29,319 nt of DNA from Saprospiraceae bacterium (GCA_016710625.1 JADJVK010000033.1:1-29319); one strand, 5' to 3'. Shown: positions 1 through 10,099, numbered from the stretch's first letter. The notes: generated from the sequence alone by a model not told the origin. Program-made: numbers and translations.

Positions 1-194
1 AATTTAATAATTATTTCATTTTCCTCATCACAAATCCTACTAATTATTTCAAAAAAGCATACATATTAATTTATGTTAAGTCGCTTTTCTGATTACAATT
101 TTTAACGGCAACAAATTAATAAATCTTGAACTTCTGATAGCATACTTCAAATTTCGGTGTTGATGCTTCAAAAAACCATAGAATTCCATCCGCA

Positions 195-395
195 TTTTTA
201 TCTTTTTACAAAGTATTTTTAGTTTTTTACAATTTATTTTCACCTTTTTACAATTTACTTTTAGTTTTTTACAAAGTATTTTTAATTTTTTTGAACATAT
301 TTTTAATTTTTTACAATGTATTTTTAGTTTTTTGCAACACATTTTCTACTTTTTACAAAGTATTTTTAATTTTTGCAATGTATTTTACCTTTTTT
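195..395. repeat. 21-bp T-tract tandem repeat array
   Basis: About nine to ten imperfect copies of a 21-bp unit of the form tttttagttttttacaaagta. T-tracts start near 195, 216, 237, 259, 279, 300, 321, 342, 363 and 383, so the period is almost exactly 21 bp. A second T-tract series is offset by about 7 bp. Because 21 bp is 7 codons, the minus strand reads as a heptad-like CKKLKIx repeat (76-342), but this reading frame is cut by a stop (346-348) while the DNA repeat continues. The array is therefore better seen as a DNA repeat than a gene. It lies downstream of the first giant adhesin gene. Function unknown; T-tracts in phase with two helical turns could bend DNA. Confidence 0.85.
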
Positions 396-478
396 AAAGA
401 ATAGTTGTGAGGAGCCTTATGCAAAGCAATCTATTGCGGTGATTTTTCCTGACATCAATAGAATAATCAATTGCATCG

Positions 479-503
479 AAAGCTTCAAAAAAATGGTGGA
501 TAA
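479..503. repeat. Short dispersed element, copy 1
   Basis: The stretch aaagcttcaaaaaaatggtg and the bases just after it match 10204-10228 at most positions. Both copies lie in the 3' region downstream of a giant CHU_C adhesin gene. A shorter match (gcttcaaaaaa) also occurs near 172. Only similarity within this window is seen; function is unknown. Confidence 0.4.
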
Positions 504-554
504 CTGTAGGCTGAAAAATGGATAGACCAATCAAAGCTGCCAAACTAAAAAGTG

Positions 555-594
555 CAAAAAAAAGAGGTAAAACTATTAAGAATCACCTCTTTTC
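555..594 (-). terminator. Rho-independent terminator of first adhesin gene
   Basis: Inverted repeat aaaagaggt (560-568) / acctctttt (585-593), followed on the minus strand by a run of T (A-run 556-563 on plus). It lies about 20 bp after the stop codon of the minus-strand adhesin gene ending at 613. Confidence 0.75.
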
Positions 595-612
595 AAATAG
601 CGCTGCTAAATT

Positions 613-3600
613 CTATTTATCAATTAATGTTACATCTCCTTTGAATACTCGGATAGTCCCATCTATGAAAATTATTTTTGCATGGAATACATACACTCCT
701 GGATTCATTTTTTTACCATTAAAGGTTCCATCCCAGCCTAATGTTTCATCTCCTGGGTCGAAATTATTTGCATGATACATCTGATTGCCCCAACGGTCAA
801 ATACGGCAAATGATTCTACTGATTTGACATATCTCGGATCACCATAAGGTACAAAACGATCATTGTAAGTATCATCATTCGGACTGAAAGTATTCGGAAT
901 ATATACAGGATATTTGGTACTCACCCCAACCCATACACAATTACTTGCCTCACAGCCTTTTGTGCTTTTTACATAAATACAATATCTTCCCGATTGAGTT
1001 GGCTTAACGGTAAGATCCAACTTTTGATAAGCGGTATCTTTTTCGTAGAATTTCCATTTAATCGTATCTATTTCGTTTGGATAACTGTAGTTATTGATGG
1101 TTGCTTTTAAATTCACCGTATCACCCAATAAAATTTCTACATCCGAACCCAAATCTACACTGATTGGTTTCCCTTCTTTTATGGTGATAACGGTATCCCA
1201 AGTACATTCATTGGCATCAATGATTTTAATGCTATAATCTCCTGCTTTTAAGGCTGAAAAAGTTAAAATATCAGTGGATGCATTATTGTAACCTGTGGTT
1301 TGGTAAGCATATTTGTATGGTTTTGCTCCTCCAGTCAGATTGATAGAAAACAATCCATCACTTAAGCCTGGGCAACTCACATCAATTACATTACTCGATG
1401 CAGTTGGTCTTCCATTTTTAACGATAACTTCCACAGTATCCTTTGCAAAACATCCTGTTAAAATATCTCGAACATTCAAAACATATTTTCCACCTACACT
1501 AGTATTCGTAATAGCTTGTGATGGATTTCCAACACTTCCTCCAGACCAATTATAGGCGATATTGCTTCCTTGAGAGGTAAGTAAGCCTCCGATTGGTACA
1601 CTAGCAACTTTACAATTTATAGTTTGATCCAAACCAGCATCAGCGGTAGGTTTGGAGTTTAAAGTAATCACAAAAGTTGCAGTATCTCCCTCGAAGGATG
1701 GAGGAGTTGATTTCCCAGGAATAATGTATCTCAAAGTGTAAACTCCAGGCGATATATTTCTGGTGAAAAAAGTATCAAACAAGCCAAAAATACTTGGAGT
1801 GGATTCCCATTTTCCATTCGGTTCTTCCCCAACTAAAAGGTTGGGCAAAAAGATAGCAGTATCAATTGGTGCACAAATACTTATATTACCAGTTGGTGTT
1901 CCAGCAAAGCTTTTACACTTCGTTTTGAATGTTCCTTGAATAATAGTAGAATCACAAGATTTACTATCTTTTATGATGAAAATATAATTGCTTTCACTCT
2001 TTATTGGAGCGGAAGTTAATTTATTGCCCGAAAAATTTGCAGCGGATGACCCACTCAACAAAGTAAATGGCGGCGTTCCATTCATTTGTAAATTGACAAC
2101 ATAAGAGGTATCCTTACAATCAGTAATATAATTGGTAGAATTTACAACTAAGGTTGGAGCAGCAGTAATTGAAAAAGTAATTTGAGATTCACAAGAATCC
2201 ACAAAAATATCATTTTTAACCACTCTTTTAAAACGATAAACACCCGGTTTGTCAACAGTTACAGTCGTTACATCATTATTTGGATTTGAAAATACTACAT
2301 TGGTATTCAATGGCTTACTAGATATTGTCCATGTTCCAGTTCCTGCATTTGAAGTTGAAGTCAATGTTGCAGATAAAATACAATCTAAATTTTGATCTGT
2401 AGGGCATTTTAATTCTGGGCATTGGTAGAATTCTATCGGAGTAGAAACATATACCAAACATTTAGTATTAGTGGAAATATCCACATTTCCATTTGCCAAA
2501 CTATCATTTACAACGAAAACAATGTAATATGTTTTACCAAATGTAAGACTGGCTTTATAATTGAAAACACCAGTTTTATTCCTATCTAACACCGTTGCAA
2601 ATGGGTTTGTAATATTGTCCGTCAATAAGTATTCATAAGTATCGTTAGCATCCAAAACATAATTTCCATCGCTTTTTGTAGAAATATTGGCGATGCCTGA
2701 GCTAGGAACACAAACTTTTAATAAAGTATTCGGCATTGTGCCTGCACTAGTAGCACAATCACATTTCTTAGTGCCTGAGATAGAGTCTTTACAACCAATT
2801 GGGTCAGTGAAAACAAATTTGAAATTTTGTATTCCAGCATTTATCGTATTGGAAGTGAATACGTTATTCGTAATCGTTCCACCACTCATTCCAGCAATAT
2901 TCAAAACACCTTTGCTACAAGAATTGACATCTAATTTAACAGTAAAATTAGTGAAAGTAGGATCACAAGTAGCAATCACATTGGTCAAAATTGGTTTTTC
3001 ATTAAACTCAATTTGTACGGAATCTACTTTTTTACATCCTCCATTATCAGCTGTGATTAAAAAGGAATACTTTCCACAAACATCAACTGTAACATTTGAA
3101 TTTAAAGCCTTATTATTGGAGAATACCGCATTTCCAGTTCCACTTTGCTGCGTCCAAGTGATGTTTCCAACTGTATTTGTTCCAGCTAAAGTAGTGGTAA
3201 GTTGGCATAAATTTTTATTGAACCCTGCATCTACTTTTGGATTGCAAATGAAAACGAAAGGAATACATTCAAAATCTAAACAAGGATCTTTAAAATCTAT
3301 ATTACCAGTTGTAACATCTTTATTTCCAGCGACATAAATCAATTGGTAAGTTTTGCCACATGTTAGATTTTGAGTCAAATTGAATTTTCCAGTTTTGTTG
3401 CTTTCCAGAATATTGAAATTCGGAGCTTTCACATTACAGTTATCTGAAATAATATACAGAAAATCATCGGTTGGATCCAAAACAGAAGTTCCAAATGCTT
3501 CAACCGTATCACTTTCACAAATAATCGTATTTGTAATAATCAAACCAGTTACATCTGTCTTACAATCACAAACTTTGAATAATGGAATAGTAACTGATTT

Positions 3601-6378
3601 ACAACCTTTTCCATCCACAACAACGATTGAATCATTGATTCCAGTTGGTATTGAATTAGTGGTAAAAGTATTTCCAACCAAAGGGCTGCCATTTACTTGG
3701 TATGGAGCTGATCCATTACTTATGGTGATGGTTGCTGTATAATTCTGTCCAGAAGCATCACACAAATAAGTTGGGTTTGAAACCGCTAAATTATCTGGAT
3801 TAAAAGTAATTTCTACTGTATCTTTTCCAAAACATCCCTTGTTGTTTTCCAACCATTCAAATTGGTATTTTCCAAATTGATTTGCGGTAATTGAAGTATT
3901 TGGAATTTTATTGTCAATGAAATTAATTGTGCCTGCACTACCCGAAAGTAACGTCCAAGAGCCTGCTCCTAAATTTGGAATAGCAGCTAAAGTAGCATTT
4001 AAACCACAAAATTCAGCATCAACACCTGCATTTGAAATAGGATTTTGATGGAAAATAATAGGCTGCCCAGGAGAAACTGACTTACAAGGGTCATTCAAAT
4101 CAACTTGGGTACCTAACTTATTTCCAGCTACATAAGAAATATAATAGGTAGTTTCATATTGCATACCAGCCAAAAATCCAAAAGTACCTGTTTGATTTCT
4201 ATCCAACAAAGTGCCTAATTGTGTCCCTGTATTGGTATGTAATACAAATTCAAAAGTATCATCTGGGTCCAAAACTTCAGTTCCAACATTATGAATTGCC
4301 GTACCTGTTTGATTTTCGCAAACTTCGATTACAGCATTTGCCATTGTCCCAGCTTTTGTAGGGCAATTACAATTCTTAATACCTGTAATAGAAGCACTTA
4401 TACAGCCTTCATTATCAATAATTTGGAAAGTATAAGGAGTGCTCTCATTGATTAAACTAGAGGTGAAAGTAAATGGCGAAGTTGTCAAATTGGATAAAAC
4501 AGTCCCATTTCCATCTTTGATGGTATAGGTATTTGCACATCCGATTACATTAAAACTCACTGTATATTGCAACTGAGCTGGATTACAAACTTCTAATATG
4601 GAAGCTGCTTTTGGATTGTCGATAAAGTTAACTTTTTGAACAATACTATCTTTACAACCCATATTGTTTTCTGTCCATTGAAAACTATAGATGCCACAAT
4701 TATTAACCGATACTCCAGTATTTTGATTGATTGGATTATTGAAATTTGCAGTGCCATTGGTTGGTGCATTCACTAAAGTCCAAAACCCATTTCCAACACT
4801 AGGCAAGCCATCTAAATTTGCAGATAAGCCACATGCTTTTTTATCAATTCCTACTTTTGCAATAGGTTGTTGTATCACATTAATATTGATGCAAGAATTT
4901 ATTGGACCACATTCATTTGTTATTTCCACACAAACCTTTCCCGTTGAACCTACTACATTCCAATTAACTTGGATGGAATTGGTATTCTGACCTGAAATGA
5001 TATTTCCACCAGTTACTGTCCAAATTGCAGCTTCATTGGTATTAAGAGTTGGAATAGAATAAGTTTGATTTGATTTTTCACAAACGGATAACAATCCGCT
5101 AATATTCGGAGCATCCGCTTTTTTGGTCACCAAAATATTCAAACATTCTTCAGCAGAGGTACCACAATTATTAGATGCACTAACACAAACTTTTTGATTG
5201 CCAGTAGTGTCCCAAACAACCACGATATTATTGGAATTAATTCCATTCACGATAGTTCCGCCTTGTACGTTCCAATTGTATTTTGAAACACCTTGAACAA
5301 ATGGGACTGAGAATGTAGAGGTGTCTTTAAAACAACCTTGCAAACTTCCATTTATTGGACCCGGCTTATTTGGAATGCCTGTAATATAAACATTTACACA
5401 AGTATCATGAGTCCCACAACTATTGGTTGCCTTTACACAAATAGTAGTTTGTCCAATGATTGCTCCCCAATTTACTTCGATACAATTAGAAGCAGTATTT
5501 GTAAAAGTTGCACCAGTAGGTAGGGTCCATGTATAGGTTTCGCCTGCAACTGGAGCAAGTACACAATAATTAGCAGGAACATTCCCACAAACGATGGTGT
5601 CACCGACTATCATTGTATTTTTTGGTGATTCTAAAATATTTAAATTCAAGCAAGTATCATTGGATTTTTGATTACAATTATCAATGAAAAACACACATAA
5701 TTTATCTCCAACTCCTTTTACTTTCAATGATATTGTTGAACTACTAAATGATAGTGTATCAGTATTGTGAATCCAAGTATATTTCCCATTTGTATTTTTA
5801 TTCAAGATAGTAAAAGAGTAAGTGCTATCAGCACACATCTGATTGGGAGCTTGAATAATAGGCGTTTCTGGAGGTAATAAAAGGGAAGGTCGGACTCTAA
5901 CAGTATCCGTTTCAACACAAGTTTTTGTCCTTATTTTTCCTGCAGGATCCGTCCATGTATAGGTTATTGATATATCGACTGCATATTTTCCGGGCTGTTT
6001 AGCAACGATGGAACAGCTTTTTTGACCATTCAAAATAACACCATCCAATTTCCATTGATAAGTTAAAGTAGTACCAACAGCAGGAGTAAAAGTAGAACTA
6101 CAAGCTGATATCAGCACACTATCCTTTGGACAATTGAGTAAAGTATCTTTAAAATTTAAAACTGGAGTAACTAAAACTGGAACTATATTGAAAATCAATG
6201 AGGTGTCACAGCTTTTGGGGGCAGTAGAGCCTGTACCTTGACAGATTACTCCTGTTTGTATTCCTTGATCCGTAATTGTGAATGATTTGCCACAAACCTT
6301 AAATGTTTCTGTTTTGCAGATAGGAACATCCCCCAAATCCTTGATAATCTCTGGTAATTGATTGACAATGATGTTCAA
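613..6378 (-). CDS. Giant PKD/SprB-repeat adhesin body with CHU_C T9SS sorting domain
   Basis: This 1,921-codon open frame is the body of a large secreted surface protein. A PKD-like domain lies near residues 250-330 (conserved YTWTLPTGA...CVKATNSCG pattern), followed by further PKD-like domains. Four copies of a composite module begin near residues 510, 783, 1051 and 1323. Each has a Cys-Gly-Leu/Trp-rich beta domain and, in three, a CDC-initiated domain ending TYYISYVAGN or similar. A SprB-like repeat follows near 1660-1735. Residues 1823-1921 form the gliding-motility-associated C-terminal domain (YIPNTFSPNDD...DRWGN...WDGTFNGK...GVYVFHAK), a type B T9SS sorting signal, so export to the cell surface is expected. 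The frame has no signal peptide: its true N-terminus is the separate frame 6558-7334, and the region between carries frameshifts. The start at 6378 is only the first Met in the open body. A paralogue of similar length lies at 10463-17228. Confidence 0.85.
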   Translation of the reverse strand: MNIIVNQLPEIIKDLGDVPICKTETFKVCGKSFTITDQGIQTGVICQGTGSTAPKSCDTSLIFNIVPVLVTPVLNFKDTLLNCPKDSVLISACSSTFTPAVGTTLTYQWKLDGVILNGQKSCSIVAKQPGKYAVDISITYTWTDPAGKIRTKTCVETDTVRVRPSLLLPPETPIIQAPNQMCADSTYSFTILNKNTNGKYTWIHNTDTLSFSSSTISLKVKGVGDKLCVFFIDNCNQKSNDTCLNLNILESPKNTMIVGDTIVCGNVPANYCVLAPVAGETYTWTLPTGATFTNTASNCIEVNWGAIIGQTTICVKATNSCGTHDTCVNVYITGIPNKPGPINGSLQGCFKDTSTFSVPFVQGVSKYNWNVQGGTIVNGINSNNIVVVWDTTGNQKVCVSASNNCGTSAEECLNILVTKKADAPNISGLLSVCEKSNQTYSIPTLNTNEAAIWTVTGGNIISGQNTNSIQVNWNVVGSTGKVCVEITNECGPINSCININVIQQPIAKVGIDKKACGLSANLDGLPSVGNGFWTLVNAPTNGTANFNNPINQNTGVSVNNCGIYSFQWTENNMGCKDSIVQKVNFIDNPKAASILEVCNPAQLQYTVSFNVIGCANTYTIKDGNGTVLSNLTTSPFTFTSSLINESTPYTFQIIDNEGCISASITGIKNCNCPTKAGTMANAVIEVCENQTGTAIHNVGTEVLDPDDTFEFVLHTNTGTQLGTLLDRNQTGTFGFLAGMQYETTYYISYVAGNKLGTQVDLNDPCKSVSPGQPIIFHQNPISNAGVDAEFCGLNATLAAIPNLGAGSWTLLSGSAGTINFIDNKIPNTSITANQFGKYQFEWLENNKGCFGKDTVEITFNPDNLAVSNPTYLCDASGQNYTATITISNGSAPYQVNGSPLVGNTFTTNSIPTGINDSIVVVDGKGCKSVTIPLFKVCDCKTDVTGLIITNTIICESDTVEAFGTSVLDPTDDFLYIISDNCNVKAPNFNILESNKTGKFNLTQNLTCGKTYQLIYVAGNKDVTTGNIDFKDPCLDFECIPFVFICNPKVDAGFNKNLCQLTTTLAGTNTVGNITWTQQSGTGNAVFSNNKALNSNVTVDVCGKYSFLITADNGGCKKVDSVQIEFNEKPILTNVIATCDPTFTNFTVKLDVNSCSKGVLNIAGMSGGTITNNVFTSNTINAGIQNFKFVFTDPIGCKDSISGTKKCDCATSAGTMPNTLLKVCVPSSGIANISTKSDGNYVLDANDTYEYLLTDNITNPFATVLDRNKTGVFNYKASLTFGKTYYIVFVVNDSLANGNVDISTNTKCLVYVSTPIEFYQCPELKCPTDQNLDCILSATLTSTSNAGTGTWTISSKPLNTNVVFSNPNNDVTTVTVDKPGVYRFKRVVKNDIFVDSCESQITFSITAAPTLVVNSTNYITDCKDTSYVVNLQMNGTPPFTLLSGSSAANFSGNKLTSAPIKSESNYIFIIKDSKSCDSTIIQGTFKTKCKSFAGTPTGNISICAPIDTAIFLPNLLVGEEPNGKWESTPSIFGLFDTFFTRNISPGVYTLRYIIPGKSTPPSFEGDTATFVITLNSKPTADAGLDQTINCKVASVPIGGLLTSQGSNIAYNWSGGSVGNPSQAITNTSVGGKYVLNVRDILTGCFAKDTVEVIVKNGRPTASSNVIDVSCPGLSDGLFSINLTGGAKPYKYAYQTTGYNNASTDILTFSALKAGDYSIKIIDANECTWDTVITIKEGKPISVDLGSDVEILLGDTVNLKATINNYSYPNEIDTIKWKFYEKDTAYQKLDLTVKPTQSGRYCIYVKSTKGCEASNCVWVGVSTKYPVYIPNTFSPNDDTYNDRFVPYGDPRYVKSVESFAVFDRWGNQMYHANNFDPGDETLGWDGTFNGKKMNPGVYVFHAKIIFIDGTIRVFKGDVTLIDK

Positions 6379-6557
6379 TTTGTAACACCCTGCTGGTGTT
6401 TTTCTATCAATTGTAGTTAATATCCGTAATTAACGCCATTATAGGTATAATAGGTATCCTCATAACAAATCTGGAAAGTACTATCTTTATCGGGTAATTT
6501 GAAGCACAATGACTTTCTTGGATGCATTTACGATTGTTCCAGTACATGGATCATTAA

Positions 6558-7334
6558 TCACACATTTAATATCATAGGTTCCTGGATTAAAGAAATCCAC
6601 AGAAATATTATCAACAGTTGTTTGTTCCACTGCGGTTCCACCATTAATACTTGCTGTTCAGGAGTGATAGTCCAATCAAATGTTAAATCCTTACCCAATC
6701 GTGGAGGGACTTGCACTTTATAAATATTATTCTTTTCACTCAAACAAATAGGAGTTGGACCAGTCATTGTCGTCGTTAAAGTCATAATGGGCATGGTGGG
6801 ACCAATCACAGCAGAGCCAGAAAATTGGATAGTAAACCCTACACCATTAGAAGTGATATTATCACAAACGATATAATAATTTTGTCCAGCAACTAAATTC
6901 AAAGTAGTGGGAACGATTTCAGCCTGAGGTGGCGTTCCAAAAACAGCCATTGGGTTTGCACTAACTCCAGTTGGTACAAAAGGACCGGGAGGAGTGATAG
7001 GTCCTACATAGCTACATACAATTGGCATTGGATTTCCAGTACAAGGGCATTGTTTCATGACTGCAAAGTCATAATCAGCTGCTAAACCATCTGGTGTAAT
7101 CATCAATTCGAAAGTACCAGAAGAAATACATTTGAATCGAAACCAGTAGGAATCATGTTCATTAGAGGAAAGGCAAGTAACGCCAGCTAATAGCTCAAAT
7201 TGTCCACCTCCACCTACACCTGGAATGTATTGTGTACTTTTATCGTTTAGAATTTGTCCAAAAGGACAATCTGCCTGTGAGAATAGTGTTTTAGATATAA
7301 ATAGGATTAATAATATGTAATAAATACGTATCAT
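6558..7334 (-). CDS. N-terminal fragment of first giant adhesin (frameshifted)
   Basis: A 258-codon frame that begins with a clear signal peptide (MIRIYYILLILFISKTLFSQ, cut before ADC). It continues into a beta-sandwich-like domain (YWFRFKCISSGTFELMITPDG...YDFAVMKQCPC) and a stretch ending FDWTITPEQQ. From about residue 228 it is out of frame. Aligned to the paralogue at 16005-17114, the correct reading shifts near 6652-6660 (giving GGTAVEQTTVDNISVDFFNPG), again near 6498-6506 (LPDKDSTFQICYEDTYYTYNG), and a third time near 6411-6424, where it joins the 1,921-codon body. The whole gene would span 7334 to 613. It is either a pseudogene or contains several sequence errors. A -7 promoter box lies just upstream. 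Confidence 0.8.
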   Translation of the reverse strand: MIRIYYILLILFISKTLFSQADCPFGQILNDKSTQYIPGVGGGGQFELLAGVTCLSSNEHDSYWFRFKCISSGTFELMITPDGLAADYDFAVMKQCPCTGNPMPIVCSYVGPITPPGPFVPTGVSANPMAVFGTPPQAEIVPTTLNLVAGQNYYIVCDNITSNGVGFTIQFSGSAVIGPTMPIMTLTTTMTGPTPICLSEKNNIYKVQVPPRLGKDLTFDWTITPEQQVLMVEPQWNKQLLIIFLWISLIQEPMILNV

Positions 7335-7354
7335 TAAATGTTTGTTTTAAAGGT

Positions 7355-7362
7355 CAAAGATA
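7355..7362 (-). promoter_or_regulatory. Candidate -7 box for first adhesin gene
   Basis: On the minus strand this reads TATCTTTG, a match to the Bacteroidota -7 consensus TAnnTTTG, about 20 bp before the start codon at 7334. A clear -33 TTG at normal spacing is not seen. A small inverted repeat (tgctg/cagca, 7379-7393) covers the expected -33 position and could be an operator. The rest of the 7335-7639 spacer is AT-rich with nothing else recognised. Confidence 0.45.
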
Positions 7363-7639
7363 CATTTATATAGGTATCTGCTGCATATCAGCAATATATT
7401 TTTTTTATTCAACAGCTTAATTATCAATAAAAAATAATAATAAATGTATAATTTTTAGAAATTTGAAGAATAAAATTGTTAGAAGTTTAAATATTTTTTA
7501 GTTTTCAAATGATTTTTAGAATCCTCCATATTGATGTAGAAAAAAAAGTATGAATTAAATTTATGATATTGTAATTCAATTCTAATAAAGCCAATAATTG
7601 ATTCAATAATTTATTAACTTGCTTAGAAAAGTAAAAATA

Positions 7640-8380
7640 ATGAATAATTATACTGATGCTGCCGACAAAAAATTTTTGGAAGGTCCTCGATCAAGATGGA
7701 GTGAGTTGAAATATACAATTGGTGTCGTAATTCAGTTTTTAAAAGCATTTCGCAAACTTCATTTTATTGGTCCTTGTGTTACTGTATTTGGGTCGGCAAG
7801 ATATAATGAAGATCATCCTTATTACGATATAACTAGAAAGGTTTCAGAAAAAATCGCATCCTTAGGATTTACGATTATGACGGGTGGGGGACCTGGATTG
7901 ATGGAAGCTGCAAATCGAGGGGCAAAGGATGCAAATGGCTTATCGATAGGATGCAACATCGTATTGCCACATGAACAAAAGGAGAATCCTTATTTGGATA
8001 GATATGTAAATATTGATTACTTTTTTGTTAGAAAAGAGTTGCTTCGAAAATATTCTTTAGCATTTGTGGTGATGCCGGGAGGTTTTGGCACATTAGATGA
8101 GTTTTTTGAAACATTGACCTTAATCCAAACTCATAAAATCAAAGATTTTCCAATCGTCATTATGGGGAAAGAATATCATAAGGACTTAATAGAACATATC
8201 AATAAAATGGCAATTGAGAAAACGATTGGGGTAAATGATTTAGATTTGATATTGATTACAGATAATATTGAAGATGTAGTTGATTTGATTAAAACCAAAT
8301 TAATAGACAAATCCAATAAGAAATTTGAAAAAATCAAACCCCACTGGCTATTGGGTGAAAAAGAAATAAATAAGCTGTAG
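7640..8380 (+). CDS. LOG family protein (TIGR00730-type nucleotide phosphoribohydrolase)
   Basis: A member of the LOG (lonely guy) / lysine decarboxylase-like Rossmann family. These enzymes cleave nucleoside 5'-monophosphates, including cytokinin ribotides, to base and ribose 5-phosphate. Visible motifs are the FGSAR strand near the N-terminus, GGGPGLMEAANRGA, and the signature PGGFGTLDEFFE, whose Arg/Glu residues bind and act on the substrate. The open frame runs back to a TTG at 7619, but I choose the ATG at 7640 (MNNYTDAADKKF). The family normally starts with a short polar leader, and a TAACTTG promoter-like string overlaps the TTG. The gene is alone, divergent from the adhesin at 7334. 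A second LOG paralogue lies at 20838-21551. The physiological substrate cannot be told from sequence; bacterial LOGs are often general nucleotide hydrolases. Confidence 0.9.
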   Translation: MNNYTDAADKKFLEGPRSRWSELKYTIGVVIQFLKAFRKLHFIGPCVTVFGSARYNEDHPYYDITRKVSEKIASLGFTIMTGGGPGLMEAANRGAKDANGLSIGCNIVLPHEQKENPYLDRYVNIDYFFVRKELLRKYSLAFVVMPGGFGTLDEFFETLTLIQTHKIKDFPIVIMGKEYHKDLIEHINKMAIEKTIGVNDLDLILITDNIEDVVDLIKTKLIDKSNKKFEKIKPHWLLGEKEINKL

Positions 8381-8391
8381 GGAGTTTGGAC

Positions 8392-8415
8392 TTGAATTAT
8401 TTTTTCAATTTTTTT
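8392..8415 (+). terminator. Weak terminator-like hairpin after LOG gene
   Basis: ttgaa (8392-8396) / ttcaa (8404-8408) followed directly by seven T. The stem is short and AT-only, so this is a weak call. It is placed correctly, 11 bp after the stop of the plus-strand LOG gene. Confidence 0.3.
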
Positions 8416-8440
8416 AACACATATTACAACTACCTACTGT

Positions 8441-8558
8441 TTCGAATTTCCGATATATTCGGACTAAACAAAAATACCTAATTAACGAATCTACCAATTA
8501 TTCCAAATAAACCGAATTACCGAATTTTCCGGCGAACCAAATTACCGAATCTACCGAA
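8441..8558. repeat. ACCGAAT-rich intergenic element, copy A
   Basis: The first ~53 bp (8443-8495) align with 10256-10307 with few mismatches (core gatatattcg...aacaaaaatacc...aattaacgaatctacc). They are followed by irregular short repeats of ACCGAAT/ATTACCGAAT (8511-8558). It begins just after the LOG terminator region and ends exactly at the stop codon of the minus-strand pseudogene. No coding capacity is apparent. Confidence 0.65.
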
Positions 8559-10099
8559 TCACCTTATCACCACCAATTTCTCCACCGCCAACACCCTTTC
8601 ACCAAACCGTTTCGGTTGCCTTAGTTGCACCCCATAAACGCCTCTAGCCAGTTTTGAAATATCAATGGTAGCTAAGTAGACAAAATCTGGCATCGTATAT
8701 TTTTGAACAATAGCTCCGCTGATATCTATGATGACGACTTCTGTTTTGATAGCTGGGTCATATTCTTTTAATGTAATATCTATTTTTATATCCGTCGATG
8801 CAGGATTAGGGAAAAGTTTGATATCAAAATAATCAGTAGTGATTTCTTTATTTGCGACATGGACGGTATCGCAAGGGCTGCCAATTAAACGACCAAGGCG
8901 ATAATTAGGATTATTAGAACAGTAGTTCTATAAAGTTTTGACATAAAACCCAGCTTGGACCGCCATACAAGAATCTCCCTTTTTGTCTGGGAAATTAATT
9001 ACATGATAATAGGTTGTTGTATTTTGGGTAGATATGTATATTTTGCCATCAGGTGCTAATTGTGCTTGAAAAAAAGCAGAAGATCCTGGATTTTTAGTAA
9101 AATCCCTTACTAAAACAGTATCCTTAGTTGCTTCAATATTATTGGCAAATAAATCATATTGAAAAACAAAATTAGTAAAAGCAACATATAAATAGCGAGA
9201 ATTTGGAGATATTGCAGCACCCCCACACCAAGCTCTTGTAGTATCTACATAAAGGTATTTTCTATTTGAAAAGTTCCCACTACATCGATCAAAATCATAT
9301 GTTAAGACAAATCTAGAGGTTGCATTAATTGTAACCCCATGGAAAGAAGCATACATCTCACCATTTGGAGAAAAAATACTTGTCCTAGCACCCGATTTTT
9401 AATTTATCATTTGAAACTTTTTTATAACCGAAATATTCAACGCCCTTATTAGTTAATAAAAATTTTGAATTTAGTATCAGTAAACACACTTTTTTTACAA
9501 TCCACCAATCTCTTCCCATTTGCATGCCTGCATGCAGTTAACTGACTTGGAGACATGATGTGGGTAAAAACTTTATTATTTTTTTCAATAACTTTACCCA
9601 ATCCCTTGTTACCTTTTCTATCAACAACAGAATAAAATAAATTATGGGAGTTAACATATTTAAATTCATCATAATGTGTATCTACATAGACTATTGCAAT
9701 CTTATTGGAATCATTAGGCCAATCTAATACCAAAGTGGTCTGGTTCCCTGCATTCCCCGAATAACCAGTTAAACCAACTTCAAAGTCAGTACCGTTTTGC
9801 ATTATATTAAAAGTACTATCAGTAACCTCTTTTCCATTACTCATCAATATTAAGTTGCCATTATTGTTAGAATAGGAAACGAAGTTTTGATCAATTTCAT
9901 GGTTTGAAATCTTTACGATATGCCTTCAGTAGGATTATTAGGAAAAATCTATGATTGCTCCGCCATATAATGAATAAGGTTAGGTATAGATAAAGTTGCC
10001 ATCCAAACATAATCATTCTTGTTACTATTATATAGCAGTTAATTGACAGTAAAACTATTAAAAATGAAATGGTAAAATGATTTGAAGTTTGATTTGCAT
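8559..10099 (-). pseudogene. Decayed T9SS type A secreted protein
   Basis: Minus-strand fragments in several frames join into one secreted protein of about 510 codons. It starts at ATG 10099 (MQIKLQIILPF, a signal-peptide-like start soon broken by stops near 10060). The fragments ISNHEIDQNFVSYSNNNGN-LMSNGKEVTDS (about 9890-9810), GRDWWIV (near 9525), LLTNKGVEYFGYKKVSNDKL and SPNGEMYASFHGVT follow, with frame changes between them. An in-frame TAG sits at 8928-8930, between VKTL and NYCSNNPNYRLGRLIGSPCD. The last ~120 codons are intact and form a type A T9SS sorting domain (FDIKLFPNPASTDIKI...GVYGVQLRQP). The NPNYRLGRLIGSPCD string is typical of Saprospiraceae secreted proteins with propeller-like repeats. 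At least six disruptions, including a nonsense codon, indicate true decay rather than a single error. Confidence 0.85.

Noticed and set aside
76..342. 88-codon minus-strand frame with CKKLKIx heptads as a gene
   Set aside because: The 21-bp DNA repeat continues past an in-frame stop just upstream, the tail is unlike any protein I know, and the composition follows from T-tract DNA.
2687..3337. 216-codon plus-strand frame inside the first adhesin
   Set aside because: It is antisense to well-conserved adhesin modules and has no recognisable domain.
7619..7642. TTG at 7619 as the LOG gene start
   Set aside because: An ATG seven codons downstream gives a better family-like N-terminus, and promoter-like bases overlap the TTG.
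8928..9847. Two short minus-strand frames as separate genes
   Set aside because: They join with intervening out-of-frame pieces into one T9SS type A protein and lack their own signal peptides or sorting domains.
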